A stretch of 38,024 nt of DNA from Rikenella microfusus (GTDB lineage: Bacteria > Bacteroidota > Bacteroidia > Bacteroidales > VadinHA17): the NCBI GenBank assembly GCA_020722575.1, contig DYKN01000026.1, forward strand, positions 1-38,024, in the 5' to 3' direction. This document shows, piece after piece, positions 24,610 through 32,885 of this stretch. The notes under the pieces were generated by a model. It was not told the DNA's origin and made no database searches. It was given only the letters and a program-made list of their open reading frames with translations. The position numbers and the translations under genes were made by a program. The first letter of the stretch is position 1, and every line of letters starts with the position of its first letter.

Positions 24610-25413
24610 ATGATGAAAAATCCTTTTAACCATGGACGAAAAATTTCAGGAAAATATATTTTTCCTGCTTTAACCCTTTTAATACTATTTATGCTCTGGT
24701 TCCTTATTCTGGCAATAATTGCCCCGGGGAGAAAGATTGAGCAGATTAACAGTGAGTATGGATATCAAAAGCCGGAAAAGGGCGGACTACCTGATTCAAT
24801 ATTTTACGATTCGACATTTATAATGCTTGGAAGAGAGAAGGCATTTTATAAAGCCAGACTTGCAATGGCGGCTTACGACTCAGCTACTCTTTCAATTAAC
24901 CTTCATGATAGTGTTGTCACAATTGAAATTAAAGGAGTCCCGGTTTATCGTGAAAAAATATTATCTTCAAGAATCAGTAAAATTTTTTACAGGGCAAACG
25001 AATATGCAGTCACCACAATGCTTTCCAATCCTCTGAGTGTGTCATCAGATATTTCAACCATCAGAAAAGAACCAGTGGTCCATAAGGTTGCCCCGAAAGA
25101 TACTTCGGAATATAAACCAGATGCACTACCCGATACTTCTAAAATCGAATATGCCAACTTTATCCTTCTTACAGAAGAAGGAATAAAATTGTATTTTTTT
25201 CAGGATACTAAGGGAAACATACAGGCCGGATTAAGAAAGTTTTTATTTGATTTCGCTGACAGAGTAAAAAATTCAGTTTACCTGTTAAGATGTATGGTTA
25301 CTTTTAGGAAACCCGAATATCAACCTTTTATAAAAATAACAATTCCCCGTAAGTCTGCTGTTATCATTTACCGTGCTTTGCCATATCATGGAAAGGTTGC
25401 TGTCGGTAGATAA
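24610..25413 (+). CDS. single-span membrane protein of unknown function, L,D-transpeptidase operon
   Basis: A 267-aa protein with one N-terminal membrane span (about 16-38) and a periplasmic remainder; not recognised as a known family. The start may be either of two adjacent ATG codons. Visible features: a short strand-rich segment SATLSINLHDSVVTIEIKGV (about 97-116), an acidic/proline linker (about 155-178), and a C-terminal segment ending FIKITIPRKSAVIIYRALPY. No catalytic Cys/His pair typical of YkuD is present, so it is not an active transpeptidase. Twelve bases downstream of the second transpeptidase gene, it is probably co-transcribed and may be a partner or regulator of these enzymes. 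Confidence 0.82.
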   Translation: MMKNPFNHGRKISGKYIFPALTLLILFMLWFLILAIIAPGRKIEQINSEYGYQKPEKGGLPDSIFYDSTFIMLGREKAFYKARLAMAAYDSATLSINLHDSVVTIEIKGVPVYREKILSSRISKIFYRANEYAVTTMLSNPLSVSSDISTIRKEPVVHKVAPKDTSEYKPDALPDTSKIEYANFILLTEEGIKLYFFQDTKGNIQAGLRKFLFDFADRVKNSVYLLRCMVTFRKPEYQPFIKITIPRKSAVIIYRALPYHGKVAVGR

Positions 25414-25421
25414 TTCATATT

Positions 25422-25453
25422 TTTTCTCACCCTCGGTACAGTTTATGAGAAAA
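25422..25453. repeat. 8-bp inverted repeat beside the nucleoside transporter promoter
   Basis: TTTTCTCA (25422-25429) and TGAGAAAA (25446-25453) are exact reverse complements with a 16-base spacer. They end five bases before a TAnnTTTG box. It could be an operator or a weak hairpin after the upstream operon. Confidence 0.3.
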
Positions 25454-25458
25454 TTATG

Positions 25459-25466
25459 TAGGTTTG
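25459..25466 (+). promoter_or_regulatory. putative -7 box of the nucleoside transporter gene
   Basis: TAGGTTTG, matching TAnnTTTG, 28 bases before the start codon at 25495. No -33 TTG at the expected distance; the inverted repeat occupies that region instead. Confidence 0.35.
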
Positions 25467-25494
25467 AACAATACAGATAGGAAAATTTTTTGAT

Positions 25495-26772
25495 ATGGCG
25501 AGATTTACAGGTATTATCGGAATATTTATTATTCTGTTACTGGCATATTTGTGGTCGAACAACAGGAAAGCAATAAACCTCAGGATAGTTATTACAGGCC
25601 TTTTGCTTCAGTTCGGACTTGCCGTTTTTATTTTGAAAGTGCCTCTCGGGCAGAAGATTTTTTATTATCTCGGGCTGGCGATTAACAAGCTTCTTGATTT
25701 TTCGCAGGAGGGAGCACTTTTTATTTTCGGTGATCTAACAAAGATTACTGGTATTTTGCCTGAAGGCGTTGCAAGGGGAGGTGTATTCCTGTTTGTACTC
25801 CTTCCTACCATCATTTTTGTTTGTGTGCTTGTGGCAATGGCTTATCATGTAGGATTGATGCAGAGGATTGTAGCGCTTTTTGCACGTTTTGTACACTGGG
25901 CAATGAGGGTAAGCGGAAGCGAGGCACTCTCAAATGTCGCCAGCGCATTTGTTGGCCAGGTTGAGGCACAAATAATGATCAGACCATATCTTCCTGGCAT
26001 GACCCGTTCTGAACTGCTGGCTTCCATGACAGGCAGTATGGCATGTATTGCCGGAGGAGTAATGGCAGTATATATTTCTCTCGGCGTCCCTGCTTCATAT
26101 TTGCTTGCAGCAAGCCTGATGGCGGCTCCGGGAGCACTTGTCATATCAAAGATCGTTTACCCCGAAACCGAAGAATCGGAAACAAAAGGAATTGTGAAAC
26201 TGGAAGTCAAAAAGGAACATGCCAATATAATGGATGCTATAGCACACGGCGCCGGTGACGGCATGAGAGTCTCACTGAACGTTATAGCAATGCTTATCGG
26301 AGTTATTGCTCTTATTGCTCTTATTGATGCTCTGCTGGGCTATTTCGGACAATTGCTTGGTATTATCGGCATTTCTCTTGATGGAATTGGAATTGATGTG
26401 AACCATCTGCGGCTCAAAGATATTTTCGGGGCAGTTTTTTCATTGTTTGCTATTGTAATGGGTGTACCACCTTCAGAATCACTTACAGTAGGCTCCCTGA
26501 TGGGAACAAAAATGGTTATAAACGAATTCGTTGCCTATACCGACCTCTCACCATTAATTCAGCAGGGAGCATTAAGTGCCAAATCGGTTGCTATTGCCAG
26601 TTTTGCCCTGTGTGGCTTTGCAAATTTCAGCTCAGTGGCTATCCAGATAGGAGGAATTGGTGCCCTTGCCCCTTCACGAAAAGCCGACCTTGCACGACTT
26701 GGCATTAAAGCTATGTTCTCCGGTACTATGGCTTCATACATTTCTGCCAGCATTGCCGGTATATTGTTGTAA
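25495..26772 (+). CDS. NupC/CNT family concentrative nucleoside transporter
   Basis: A 425-aa inner-membrane protein with about ten hydrophobic segments. The layout matches CNT transporters: N-terminal spans, a gate region (GVARGGVFLFVLLPTII), the core motif EALSNVASAFVGQVEAQIM with the Q-x-E-A and SNVASAF signature, and the C-terminal half with VMGVPPSESLTVGSLMGTKMV and FALCGFANFSSVAIQIGG. Members import nucleosides driven by Na+ or H+. The short lysine-rich loop after KIVYPETEESE is cytoplasmic. It appears to be transcribed on its own and could serve salvage. The coupling ion cannot be told from the sequence by eye. Confidence 0.95.
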   Translation: MARFTGIIGIFIILLLAYLWSNNRKAINLRIVITGLLLQFGLAVFILKVPLGQKIFYYLGLAINKLLDFSQEGALFIFGDLTKITGILPEGVARGGVFLFVLLPTIIFVCVLVAMAYHVGLMQRIVALFARFVHWAMRVSGSEALSNVASAFVGQVEAQIMIRPYLPGMTRSELLASMTGSMACIAGGVMAVYISLGVPASYLLAASLMAAPGALVISKIVYPETEESETKGIVKLEVKKEHANIMDAIAHGAGDGMRVSLNVIAMLIGVIALIALIDALLGYFGQLLGIIGISLDGIGIDVNHLRLKDIFGAVFSLFAIVMGVPPSESLTVGSLMGTKMVINEFVAYTDLSPLIQQGALSAKSVAIASFALCGFANFSSVAIQIGGIGALAPSRKADLARLGIKAMFSGTMASYISASIAGILL

Positions 26773-26898
26773 ATAAATAAAATAAAACCCGGGAAAAATT
26801 CCTGTTAGAAAAATAACACGACAGATATGCAAGGAAATATTAATTTTTGAAAAATTATAACTTCAAGAGATGTCTTAACAATTAAAAATAATTTTCTT

Positions 26899-27135
26899 AT
26901 GCCATCAAAATACCTTCGCCTCAACAGACGTGATTTCATAAGAGGATTGATAGTGACTGTAATATGTGCTTTTATTACAGGATTTTATCAATTGATTGAA
27001 ACCAATTGTACGCTTGATTGGACAACAATCAAACCTGTTATTATAGCAGCAATAGGAGCAGGAGTGTCGTACCTGACCAAAAATTTACTGACAAATTCAA
27101 ATGGAGATTTTATGTCGCCAGAGTCTGAGAAGTGA
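26899..27135 (+). CDS. small two-span membrane protein, holin-like in size
   Basis: A 78-aa protein with a basic N-terminus (KYLRLNRRDFIRG), one span at about 14-34 and a second at about 46-63, then a polar tail with TNSNGDF. Short Bacteroidota proteins with this layout and a KNLLTNSNG-like tail are often called hypothetical or holin-like. No phage gene lies nearby, so a phage origin is not supported. It is 126 bases after the nucleoside transporter and 64 before the amidohydrolase, on the same strand. Function unknown. Confidence 0.65.
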   Translation: MPSKYLRLNRRDFIRGLIVTVICAFITGFYQLIETNCTLDWTTIKPVIIAAIGAGVSYLTKNLLTNSNGDFMSPESEK

Positions 27136-27199
27136 TAAAAGAAATTTGATTCCGGTCTGAAATTTTAACTTCAATCTTTCTGTCACATAAATTGAGGTT

Positions 27200-28531
27200 A
27201 TGATAAAAAGATTTTACGACATACATTATCATCTTCTTGACCTCAGTCACCCTAATTTGCTTGCATTTCTGCTGCGTGACGATATCATTACCGGAGAATC
27301 TATAAAAAATGTTGCACAAAAGCTGCCTTTTCTGATGAATTTTGCTCCGGTTGGAGCAGTAAGATTTTTTCCAGGGAAAATAGCCCGAAAAATTAAAGAT
27401 TATATAACCAGTGATGCTGTAAAGTTCAGGAACCTTCTTTCAATGATGGAAAATGCAGTGGAATTTCATTTTCTTTTAAATGATTATTACCTTCAAAAAG
27501 AAAATATACTAAATACAAATCCTTCCCTTTCATTCGACAAGATAGTCCTGTGCCCTTTACTCATTGATTTTGGTTACAAAAACCTCAGTAACAGCGGATG
27601 CTATTATAATCTTCCTCCAACAAAACCGGTAGCTGGACAGGTGTCGGATGTGTTCACGGCAATCAGATTTTATTATAATTATGAAATAACGAGTCATCCT
27701 GTAAAAGATGGCCAGTTAAAACTGATTAAGACAGAGAAAAACAGGGAAGATAAACTCTTTGAAATTTATCCATTTCTGGGAATAAATACAAGAAACTATG
27801 ATCTTCTTGAGATTAAATCTTTAATTGATAAATATTTTCCCGGATATGAGAATGATCTTACTGTTGAGGAGCGTCACAAAAAACTTTTTTCAAGGCTTGG
27901 TAATGTTGAACTACAGCTGGAGGATCTTATATTCAGAAATAAAGAGAAGCAGGATCCCGACCATTATGCTTATCTGTTTGCAGGAGTAAAGTTGTACCCG
28001 CCTCTGGGCTTTGATCCATGGCCTGAAGATGAACCAGCAGAACTCGATAAGGTTAAGTTTCTTTACAGTGAATGTGTGAGAAAGAGGATACCAGTTATTG
28101 TACATTGCAGTGACGGCGGTTTCAAAACATCTCCCGATGCTGGCAGGCTATCTCATCCAGAGAAATGGATAAAAGTACTTAATAATTCTTCATTCAGAAA
28201 TCTGAAGATCAACTTTGCACATATGGGAAATCAGTCCACAGGACAGAATGAATGGCTGAAAACTATCCTTTGGTTGATGGGAAAATACGAAAATGTATAC
28301 ACCGATTTTTCCTGTCTTACACCTGAAGAAAAGGATTATGAAACGGTGAAAAAGATAATTAATAACCAGACAGCTTCACGCATACTGTTCGGATCAGATT
28401 TTGTCATTAACCTTCTTTGGTCAGATTCATATAATAAATATTTACAAAATTTTCTGAATACAAGTCACCTGAGCGATAGCGATAAAATAGCTTTTTCATC
28501 AAACAATCCTGAAAAATTCCTTTTCGGATAA
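27200..28531 (+). CDS. amidohydrolase family metal-dependent hydrolase
   Basis: A 443-aa TIM-barrel hydrolase of the amidohydrolase type. The first strand carries the metal motif DIHYH (H9, H11). Further ligands are suggested by VIVHCSDGG, NFAHMGN and the C-terminal RILFGSDFV with the conserved Asp. A long insertion (about 50-210) separates the first strand from the rest, which differs from compact TatD proteins. The substrate cannot be inferred. It has a purine-rich GAGG shortly before the start, stronger than most ribosome-binding sites here. It is probably co-transcribed with the small membrane protein upstream. Confidence 0.85.
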   Translation: MIKRFYDIHYHLLDLSHPNLLAFLLRDDIITGESIKNVAQKLPFLMNFAPVGAVRFFPGKIARKIKDYITSDAVKFRNLLSMMENAVEFHFLLNDYYLQKENILNTNPSLSFDKIVLCPLLIDFGYKNLSNSGCYYNLPPTKPVAGQVSDVFTAIRFYYNYEITSHPVKDGQLKLIKTEKNREDKLFEIYPFLGINTRNYDLLEIKSLIDKYFPGYENDLTVEERHKKLFSRLGNVELQLEDLIFRNKEKQDPDHYAYLFAGVKLYPPLGFDPWPEDEPAELDKVKFLYSECVRKRIPVIVHCSDGGFKTSPDAGRLSHPEKWIKVLNNSSFRNLKINFAHMGNQSTGQNEWLKTILWLMGKYENVYTDFSCLTPEEKDYETVKKIINNQTASRILFGSDFVINLLWSDSYNKYLQNFLNTSHLSDSDKIAFSSNNPEKFLFG

Positions 28532-28726
28532 TAAAAAATCTTTTTTTGCTGACAAATTCTGACTTTTAATACAATATAATAGTTTTATTCGATCACACCT
28601 TATTATTATCAAGATTTATAATATTTAAATTTTAAATAAGTGCGGTTATGCCATAATAAACGTCAAAATTCATTAACAGTTCAATGGAATGAACCAAAAT
28701 TATTCCCTTAGATGATATCTATTTTT

Positions 28727-28734
28727 TAAGTTTG
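28727..28734 (+). promoter_or_regulatory. putative -7 box of the SDR gene
   Basis: TAAGTTTG, matching TAnnTTTG, 59 bases before the start codon at 28794. The gap 28532-28793 has no other recognised feature. Confidence 0.33.
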
Positions 28735-28793
28735 CATGATTAAATAAATGATCCTGATATACAAATCTGAAACAACAATAATACAATATCATT

Positions 28794-29600
28794 ATGGAGA
28801 AAGAGAAGGTGCTTATTACAGGCGGGACATCAGGACTTGGTTTTGAGCTGGCTAAAATTTTCTCCAACAATGGGTATAATGTCTGGATAACAGGAAGAAC
28901 TCTTAAGAAAGGTTTACCAGAAGGGATCAGACTAAATTTTGTTCGTGCCGATTTTTCAGATTTGAAACAGACAGCCGGGGCAATGAAAGAGCTTGCAGGA
29001 CGGGGCATCAGGTTTGATATCATAATTAATAATGCTGGGATACTTGGACCACCAGATTATACTAAGACTATCGATGGGTATGAAACTATATTTCAGATCA
29101 ATTTTCTTTCACATCTGCTTGTTAATATTATTCTTACTGCTGACTCAAATCAAGACAGGCCGGTTACAATTGTAACTGTGACCTCTCCTGTATACAGGTA
29201 TGTAAAGCCTGTTTTTAGATTTCCGAAAGAAGAAGATTATAATTCGTTCAGGGTATATGCATATTCAAAATACTTACTCCTTGTAGCGGCCGATTATCTT
29301 AAAAAGAGACTTCCTGAAGGGACTCTTAAAATTATTAAATTCAGTCCCGGAGTTTTCAGTTCAGGTATTTATCGTTCAAGGGGGAAAATTTTTCAGACTT
29401 TGTACGAACTGGCAGCTCCTTTTATGCGTCATTCTGAAGTTCCGGCAAGAAAACTGTTTGAATTGCTTCAAAACAAAAACTATTCAGAAAACATGGTTTA
29501 CCGTGGATTGGATGAAAGATGCATGGAGAGCCCGGTACTGACACCGGAAGCTGAAAAGTTTCTACTGATTTGTGAGGATGCTGTAAGCTTCCTGCGCTGA
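28794..29600 (+). CDS. short-chain dehydrogenase/reductase
   Basis: A 268-aa Rossmann-fold oxidoreductase. The cofactor motif is TGGTSGLG (9-16), followed by NNAGILG and a catalytic Y155-A-Y-S-K159. The arginine in ITGRT after the second strand favours NADP(H). The usual catalytic serine region reads TVTSPVYR. Substrate unknown; the family covers sugars, lipids and steroid-like alcohols, and resembles retinol dehydrogenase-type reductases in layout. Its 3' end overlaps the convergent DUF4405 gene by 39 bases, and its last residues (CEDAVSFLR) are thus encoded opposite that protein's C-terminus. Confidence 0.9.
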   Translation: MEKEKVLITGGTSGLGFELAKIFSNNGYNVWITGRTLKKGLPEGIRLNFVRADFSDLKQTAGAMKELAGRGIRFDIIINNAGILGPPDYTKTIDGYETIFQINFLSHLLVNIILTADSNQDRPVTIVTVTSPVYRYVKPVFRFPKEEDYNSFRVYAYSKYLLLVAADYLKKRLPEGTLKIIKFSPGVFSSGIYRSRGKIFQTLYELAAPFMRHSEVPARKLFELLQNKNYSENMVYRGLDERCMESPVLTPEAEKFLLICEDAVSFLR

Positions 29601-30398
29601 AATTCCCAGTTTACTTGCTATTTCTTTTAGTGTTGTTTGCGGTGTGGCATCAATACCCCTGTCTTTGAGGATGGTAAGGAGTACTGTCATATCCTGCCCT
29701 TTTTCTTTCGCAACCTGTTTCAAGGTAATTTTTCCCATTCCTGTTCCTGCTCCAGTACTTGATCTGATCTCAGCTTCCCCATATCTTCCTGAAATTATTT
29801 CATAAATTTTTGCTGGAGCAATTTTGTTTTTCGAACCAATTTCTTTAAGTGTTTCATCACTTCGGGCAACTTTTATGTTATTTTCGTCAAGCAGGTTAAG
29901 GAGGTCATCAACTGTAACATTCTGAAACATCTGTGCAATTTTTTCAATTGTATATGCTTCCATATGTGATACAGGCGGGTTGATATATGATTTTTCCCAG
30001 CTATTTTTGACTTTTGTGCCAAAAGCCATTACTGGGCCGAAAGGTATCCAGGAATCAAGAGTTCCAATAAAAAAGATTGAGGATATAACTATTGAAGAGG
30101 CCAGTTCCCATTTCTTGTTAAGCCCGGCCCTTACTTTGCTTTTAATATAAGAAAGAAATGCTTTCCAGTTGATGTAAAAAAGATGAATAACAAACAAAAT
30201 AAAAAACATAAATGAGAATATGGTGTGAAGTGCCTGCCATTCTTCCTTTGAAAATATAATAAGCCTCCAGTTATGCCAGTATGCGATTCTAGAAGGAGGG
30301 GCAACATAAAGAATAAATCCCGAAAATGACATCAATAAGGTTGAAAAAACCAGGGTGAAACTTGTAAAACTTCTTAAACTGAACTTTGTTCTTTTCAT
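29562..30398 (-). CDS. DUF4405-type membrane protein with duplicated C-terminal helical repeat
   Basis: A 278-aa protein. Residues 1-135 contain about four membrane spans with histidines in YWHNWR, ALHTIF and VIHLFY, resembling the heme-b-type cytochrome fold of DUF4405 proteins; heme binding is inferred. The soluble C-terminus holds two copies of a 55-residue unit (about 148-203 and 222-277). Each runs from a T(I/L) helix start through a leucine-rich segment (DLLNLLDENNI; VLLTILKDRGI) to a TLKEI helix (TLKEIGSKNKIAPAKIYEI; TLKEIASKLGISAQEAYSI). The second helix pair looks like a helix-turn-helix. It is downstream of the salvage operon by 97 bases and overlaps the SDR gene tail-to-tail by 39 bases. 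Confidence 0.85.
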   Translation of the reverse strand: MKRTKFSLRSFTSFTLVFSTLLMSFSGFILYVAPPSRIAYWHNWRLIIFSKEEWQALHTIFSFMFFILFVIHLFYINWKAFLSYIKSKVRAGLNKKWELASSIVISSIFFIGTLDSWIPFGPVMAFGTKVKNSWEKSYINPPVSHMEAYTIEKIAQMFQNVTVDDLLNLLDENNIKVARSDETLKEIGSKNKIAPAKIYEIISGRYGEAEIRSSTGAGTGMGKITLKQVAKEKGQDMTVLLTILKDRGIDATPQTTLKEIASKLGISAQEAYSILTNQ

Positions 30399-30495
30399 GA
30401 TTTTTCAAATTGTTAATTTGGGGTAAAATAAAAAAAATCTAAGACTGAAATAAGAAATATCTGATATAATACAGGATTTGAAATTATGGTTTGAA

Positions 30496-31632
30496 TCAAA
30501 GTTTAATAACTCCTATACCGGGACGTTCAGGGATTGTAACTTTTCCCTCAATTATTTTTATTCCATCGAATATATCGTTCCTTATAAGCAGGTTCCCGTC
30601 GAGATCGCACCAATCGGCAAGTGGACTCAGATGAGCGGCTGCGGTTACTGCACAGGAGGTCTCCGTCATACATCCAATCATTGTCTTCATTTTCAATGCT
30701 TTTGCTGTTTTAAGCATTATATAGGCCTCCCTGATTCCTCCACATTTCATAAGCTTAACATTCACACCTGAATAGACATCTTTAAATTTTAGCAGATCGG
30801 CCAGTCCCTGAATTGCTTCATCACCAATGATGGGGATTGGGCTTCTTTCCTTGAGAAATACAATATCATCAATTTGTTCCTTTGGTAGAGGCTGTTCAAG
30901 AAAGACAACGCCATTTTCTTTAAGCCAGTGTGCCATCTCCAGAGCATATGTTCTGTCTTTCCAGCCCTGATTAACATCGACACAAAGTGGCTTATCGGTT
31001 ACTGACCTTATAACTTCAATCATTTCCCTGTCGTTGCCTCCTCCAAGTTTTACTTTTAGAATACTGTAAGGTCTGGCTTCAACAACTTTCTGCCGTACAA
31101 TTTCAGGAGTATCAATTCCGATAGTAAAGCTTGTAAATGGGGTTTTTTCACTGTTAAGGCCTAAAAGTTTGAAAACTGGTTCTTCAATCAGTTTTCCGAT
31201 GAGGTCATGCAGAGCAATATCAACCGATGCTTTTGCAGCGAAATTTCCTAATGCTGACTCATTAACATAGGACAGGATATCCTCAATCAAGAAAGGGTCT
31301 TCGAATTGTTCAAGTTTAAGTGATGCAAGAAATTTTCCTGCAGTTTCCTGATTTTCTCCCAGATATGGAGGCATTGATGCCTCACCATATCCTGTAATGC
31401 CATTCCATTCAATTTCGACAAGCATTGCCGGAGTCGTTTTTCTGGAGCTTACTGCCAGATTGAACGAATGTTTTAGTTCCAGAGTATAAGGTTTGAAAGT
31501 AAGTTTAAGGAAATCTTTTTTAATTTTACCCGGAATTTCTGACATTCCTGTTCTGAAGGAAGAAAGCGAATTCAATGTAAAAATTCCTGCACCAGTAATT
31601 GCTGATAGTTTGATAAATTTTCTTTTTTTCAT
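30496..31632 (-). CDS. L-Ala-D/L-Glu (dipeptide) epimerase of the enolase superfamily, exported
   Basis: A 378-aa epimerase with an N-terminal signal resembling a lipid-free Tat/Sec leader (KKRKFIKLSAITGAGIFTL). Catalytic residues fit the family: K193-V-K195 general base pair, metal ligands D219, E246 (EQPL) and D271 (GDEA), second lysine near K293 in VKLMKCGG. The late WCDLDGNLLI fits the DxD pocket that grips the dipeptide amine. It probably converts L-Ala-D-Glu from peptidoglycan into L-Ala-L-Glu. The BT_1313/BT_1314 pair in Bacteroides has the same partner layout. It overlaps the NlpC/P60 gene by four bases (ATGA), so the two are translationally coupled. Confidence 0.93.
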   Translation of the reverse strand: MKKRKFIKLSAITGAGIFTLNSLSSFRTGMSEIPGKIKKDFLKLTFKPYTLELKHSFNLAVSSRKTTPAMLVEIEWNGITGYGEASMPPYLGENQETAGKFLASLKLEQFEDPFLIEDILSYVNESALGNFAAKASVDIALHDLIGKLIEEPVFKLLGLNSEKTPFTSFTIGIDTPEIVRQKVVEARPYSILKVKLGGGNDREMIEVIRSVTDKPLCVDVNQGWKDRTYALEMAHWLKENGVVFLEQPLPKEQIDDIVFLKERSPIPIIGDEAIQGLADLLKFKDVYSGVNVKLMKCGGIREAYIMLKTAKALKMKTMIGCMTETSCAVTAAAHLSPLADWCDLDGNLLIRNDIFDGIKIIEGKVTIPERPGIGVIKL

Positions 31633-32849
31633 TTTCCGACGGGAATTAATTTGTTAAAATACCATGGATGGTCTGCCACTTTCTGCAATCCTTCCGATGG
31701 ATAGTAACCTTCGATACGGCCTCTTCCGAGGAAAGTTTTGAAGCGGTATTGGCTGAAATCATTTCTGGTAGAATCGAGGCTGTTAATACGCACCATTCCG
31801 GATGAGTGGATATATTCGGTTTTACCGATACAAAGGGCTACATGGGTTGCATTCGGGTTCCCATTTTTTATGGTTCCGAAAAAGAGGAGATCTCCTCTTT
31901 TCAGTGAATCGGCCGGAAGGGGAGCAGGGGAAAATCGTCCGTGCCGAATCTGTAACGACACGTCGCGTGCAAGGATAAGGCCGTTAAGAAAGTAAACGGT
32001 TTTTACAAAGCCACTGCAATCCATTCCTTTTGCAGATGTTCCGCCCCATATGTATGGGGTACCGACGAACCGGAGTGCCGTTTCGTAAAGACTATCGGGA
32101 TAGGGTAGTGTTGCCAATGCCCATTCCTTAAAATCATAGCATGCTGATGAGGGTAATATGCCCTCCCTTCCATCAGGAAGTCTAATATATACTATTTTGG
32201 AATCCTCTCTGATTTTTTCAAGAATAGATCCTGCCACAATATCGGAAACAACGAAGTTGTGATTATAGCTGGAGAAGATATCGCCGCATTTTTCGGTAAA
32301 AATTATTCTGGGAGATGATTTCCATCTGGAGAACTCCTGAGTGGTAAGCGTTGTAATTGATTCATTATCAACCCATCCGAGGTAACGATCAGGAGTCTGG
32401 AGAAAATACCAACCACTGCTGCTTTTTAAAATTTTTACAGGGGTTCCCATCAAGGCCTGGGAGATAAGTTCGGCACTGTGCGATGGCTCGGATCGGATAT
32501 TGCAAACACTTACACATACGATACCGTAAGGTTTAATTGTAACAAGTGTATCGGGAAGAACAACCAGGCTGTCGACATATCTGGTTTTCCTTTTTCTTAG
32601 AATGTTTAGTGCTTCTTCTTTTGCGCGTGGTTCAGTTGTTTCGCCTTTTACAACAATTAATGCTCCTTTTCTGTAAAGTGTAAATTCAAAAATTCCTTCG
32701 CGTCTGTCGGGAACAAAATTTTTTGCCACAGAATCAATACTCTCAATAAGTTTTGTTCCTGCTGGTAAACGGCAGCCTCCTATCCAGAATGATAGAGCTG
32801 TAAACAGTATAATTGCAGTAATATATTTGAATTTATATATTCCTGACAT
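31629..32849 (-). CDS. lipoprotein NlpC/P60 endopeptidase with SH3b domains
   Basis: A 406-aa lipoprotein: lipobox IGGC with C26. Two SH3b-like modules follow (about 105-165, CNIRSEPSHSAELISQALMG; and 170-235, with SGWYFLQTPDRYLGWVD closing the first). The NlpC/P60 domain covers about 255-390 with catalytic C278 in GMDCSGFV, a histidine in NATHVALCIG and a third polar residue at YIHSSGM. Such enzymes cut gamma-D-Glu-diaminopimelate bonds in free wall peptides, giving L-Ala-D-Glu for the epimerase encoded next. Lipidation places it in the periplasm or at the outer membrane. It lies 36 bases after the transglutaminase-like gene. Confidence 0.94.
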   Translation of the reverse strand: MSGIYKFKYITAIILFTALSFWIGGCRLPAGTKLIESIDSVAKNFVPDRREGIFEFTLYRKGALIVVKGETTEPRAKEEALNILRKRKTRYVDSLVVLPDTLVTIKPYGIVCVSVCNIRSEPSHSAELISQALMGTPVKILKSSSGWYFLQTPDRYLGWVDNESITTLTTQEFSRWKSSPRIIFTEKCGDIFSSYNHNFVVSDIVAGSILEKIREDSKIVYIRLPDGREGILPSSACYDFKEWALATLPYPDSLYETALRFVGTPYIWGGTSAKGMDCSGFVKTVYFLNGLILARDVSLQIRHGRFSPAPLPADSLKRGDLLFFGTIKNGNPNATHVALCIGKTEYIHSSGMVRINSLDSTRNDFSQYRFKTFLGRGRIEGYYPSEGLQKVADHPWYFNKLIPVGK

Positions 32850-32885
32850 CTTGTAAGAATTCAGAATATCGTCTTTCAGTTCAGG

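Noticed and set aside
24610..25413. Degenerate L,D-transpeptidase
   Set aside because: No YkuD-like His/Cys motif or surrounding glycine pattern is present.
26899..27135. Phage holin and prophage remnant
   Set aside because: Only size and two spans resemble a holin; no other phage gene, attachment site or tRNA lies nearby.
30478..30771. Plus-strand open frame inside the epimerase gene
   Set aside because: It lies fully opposite a well-supported enzyme gene and lacks recognisable protein features; similar shadow frames occur across the window.
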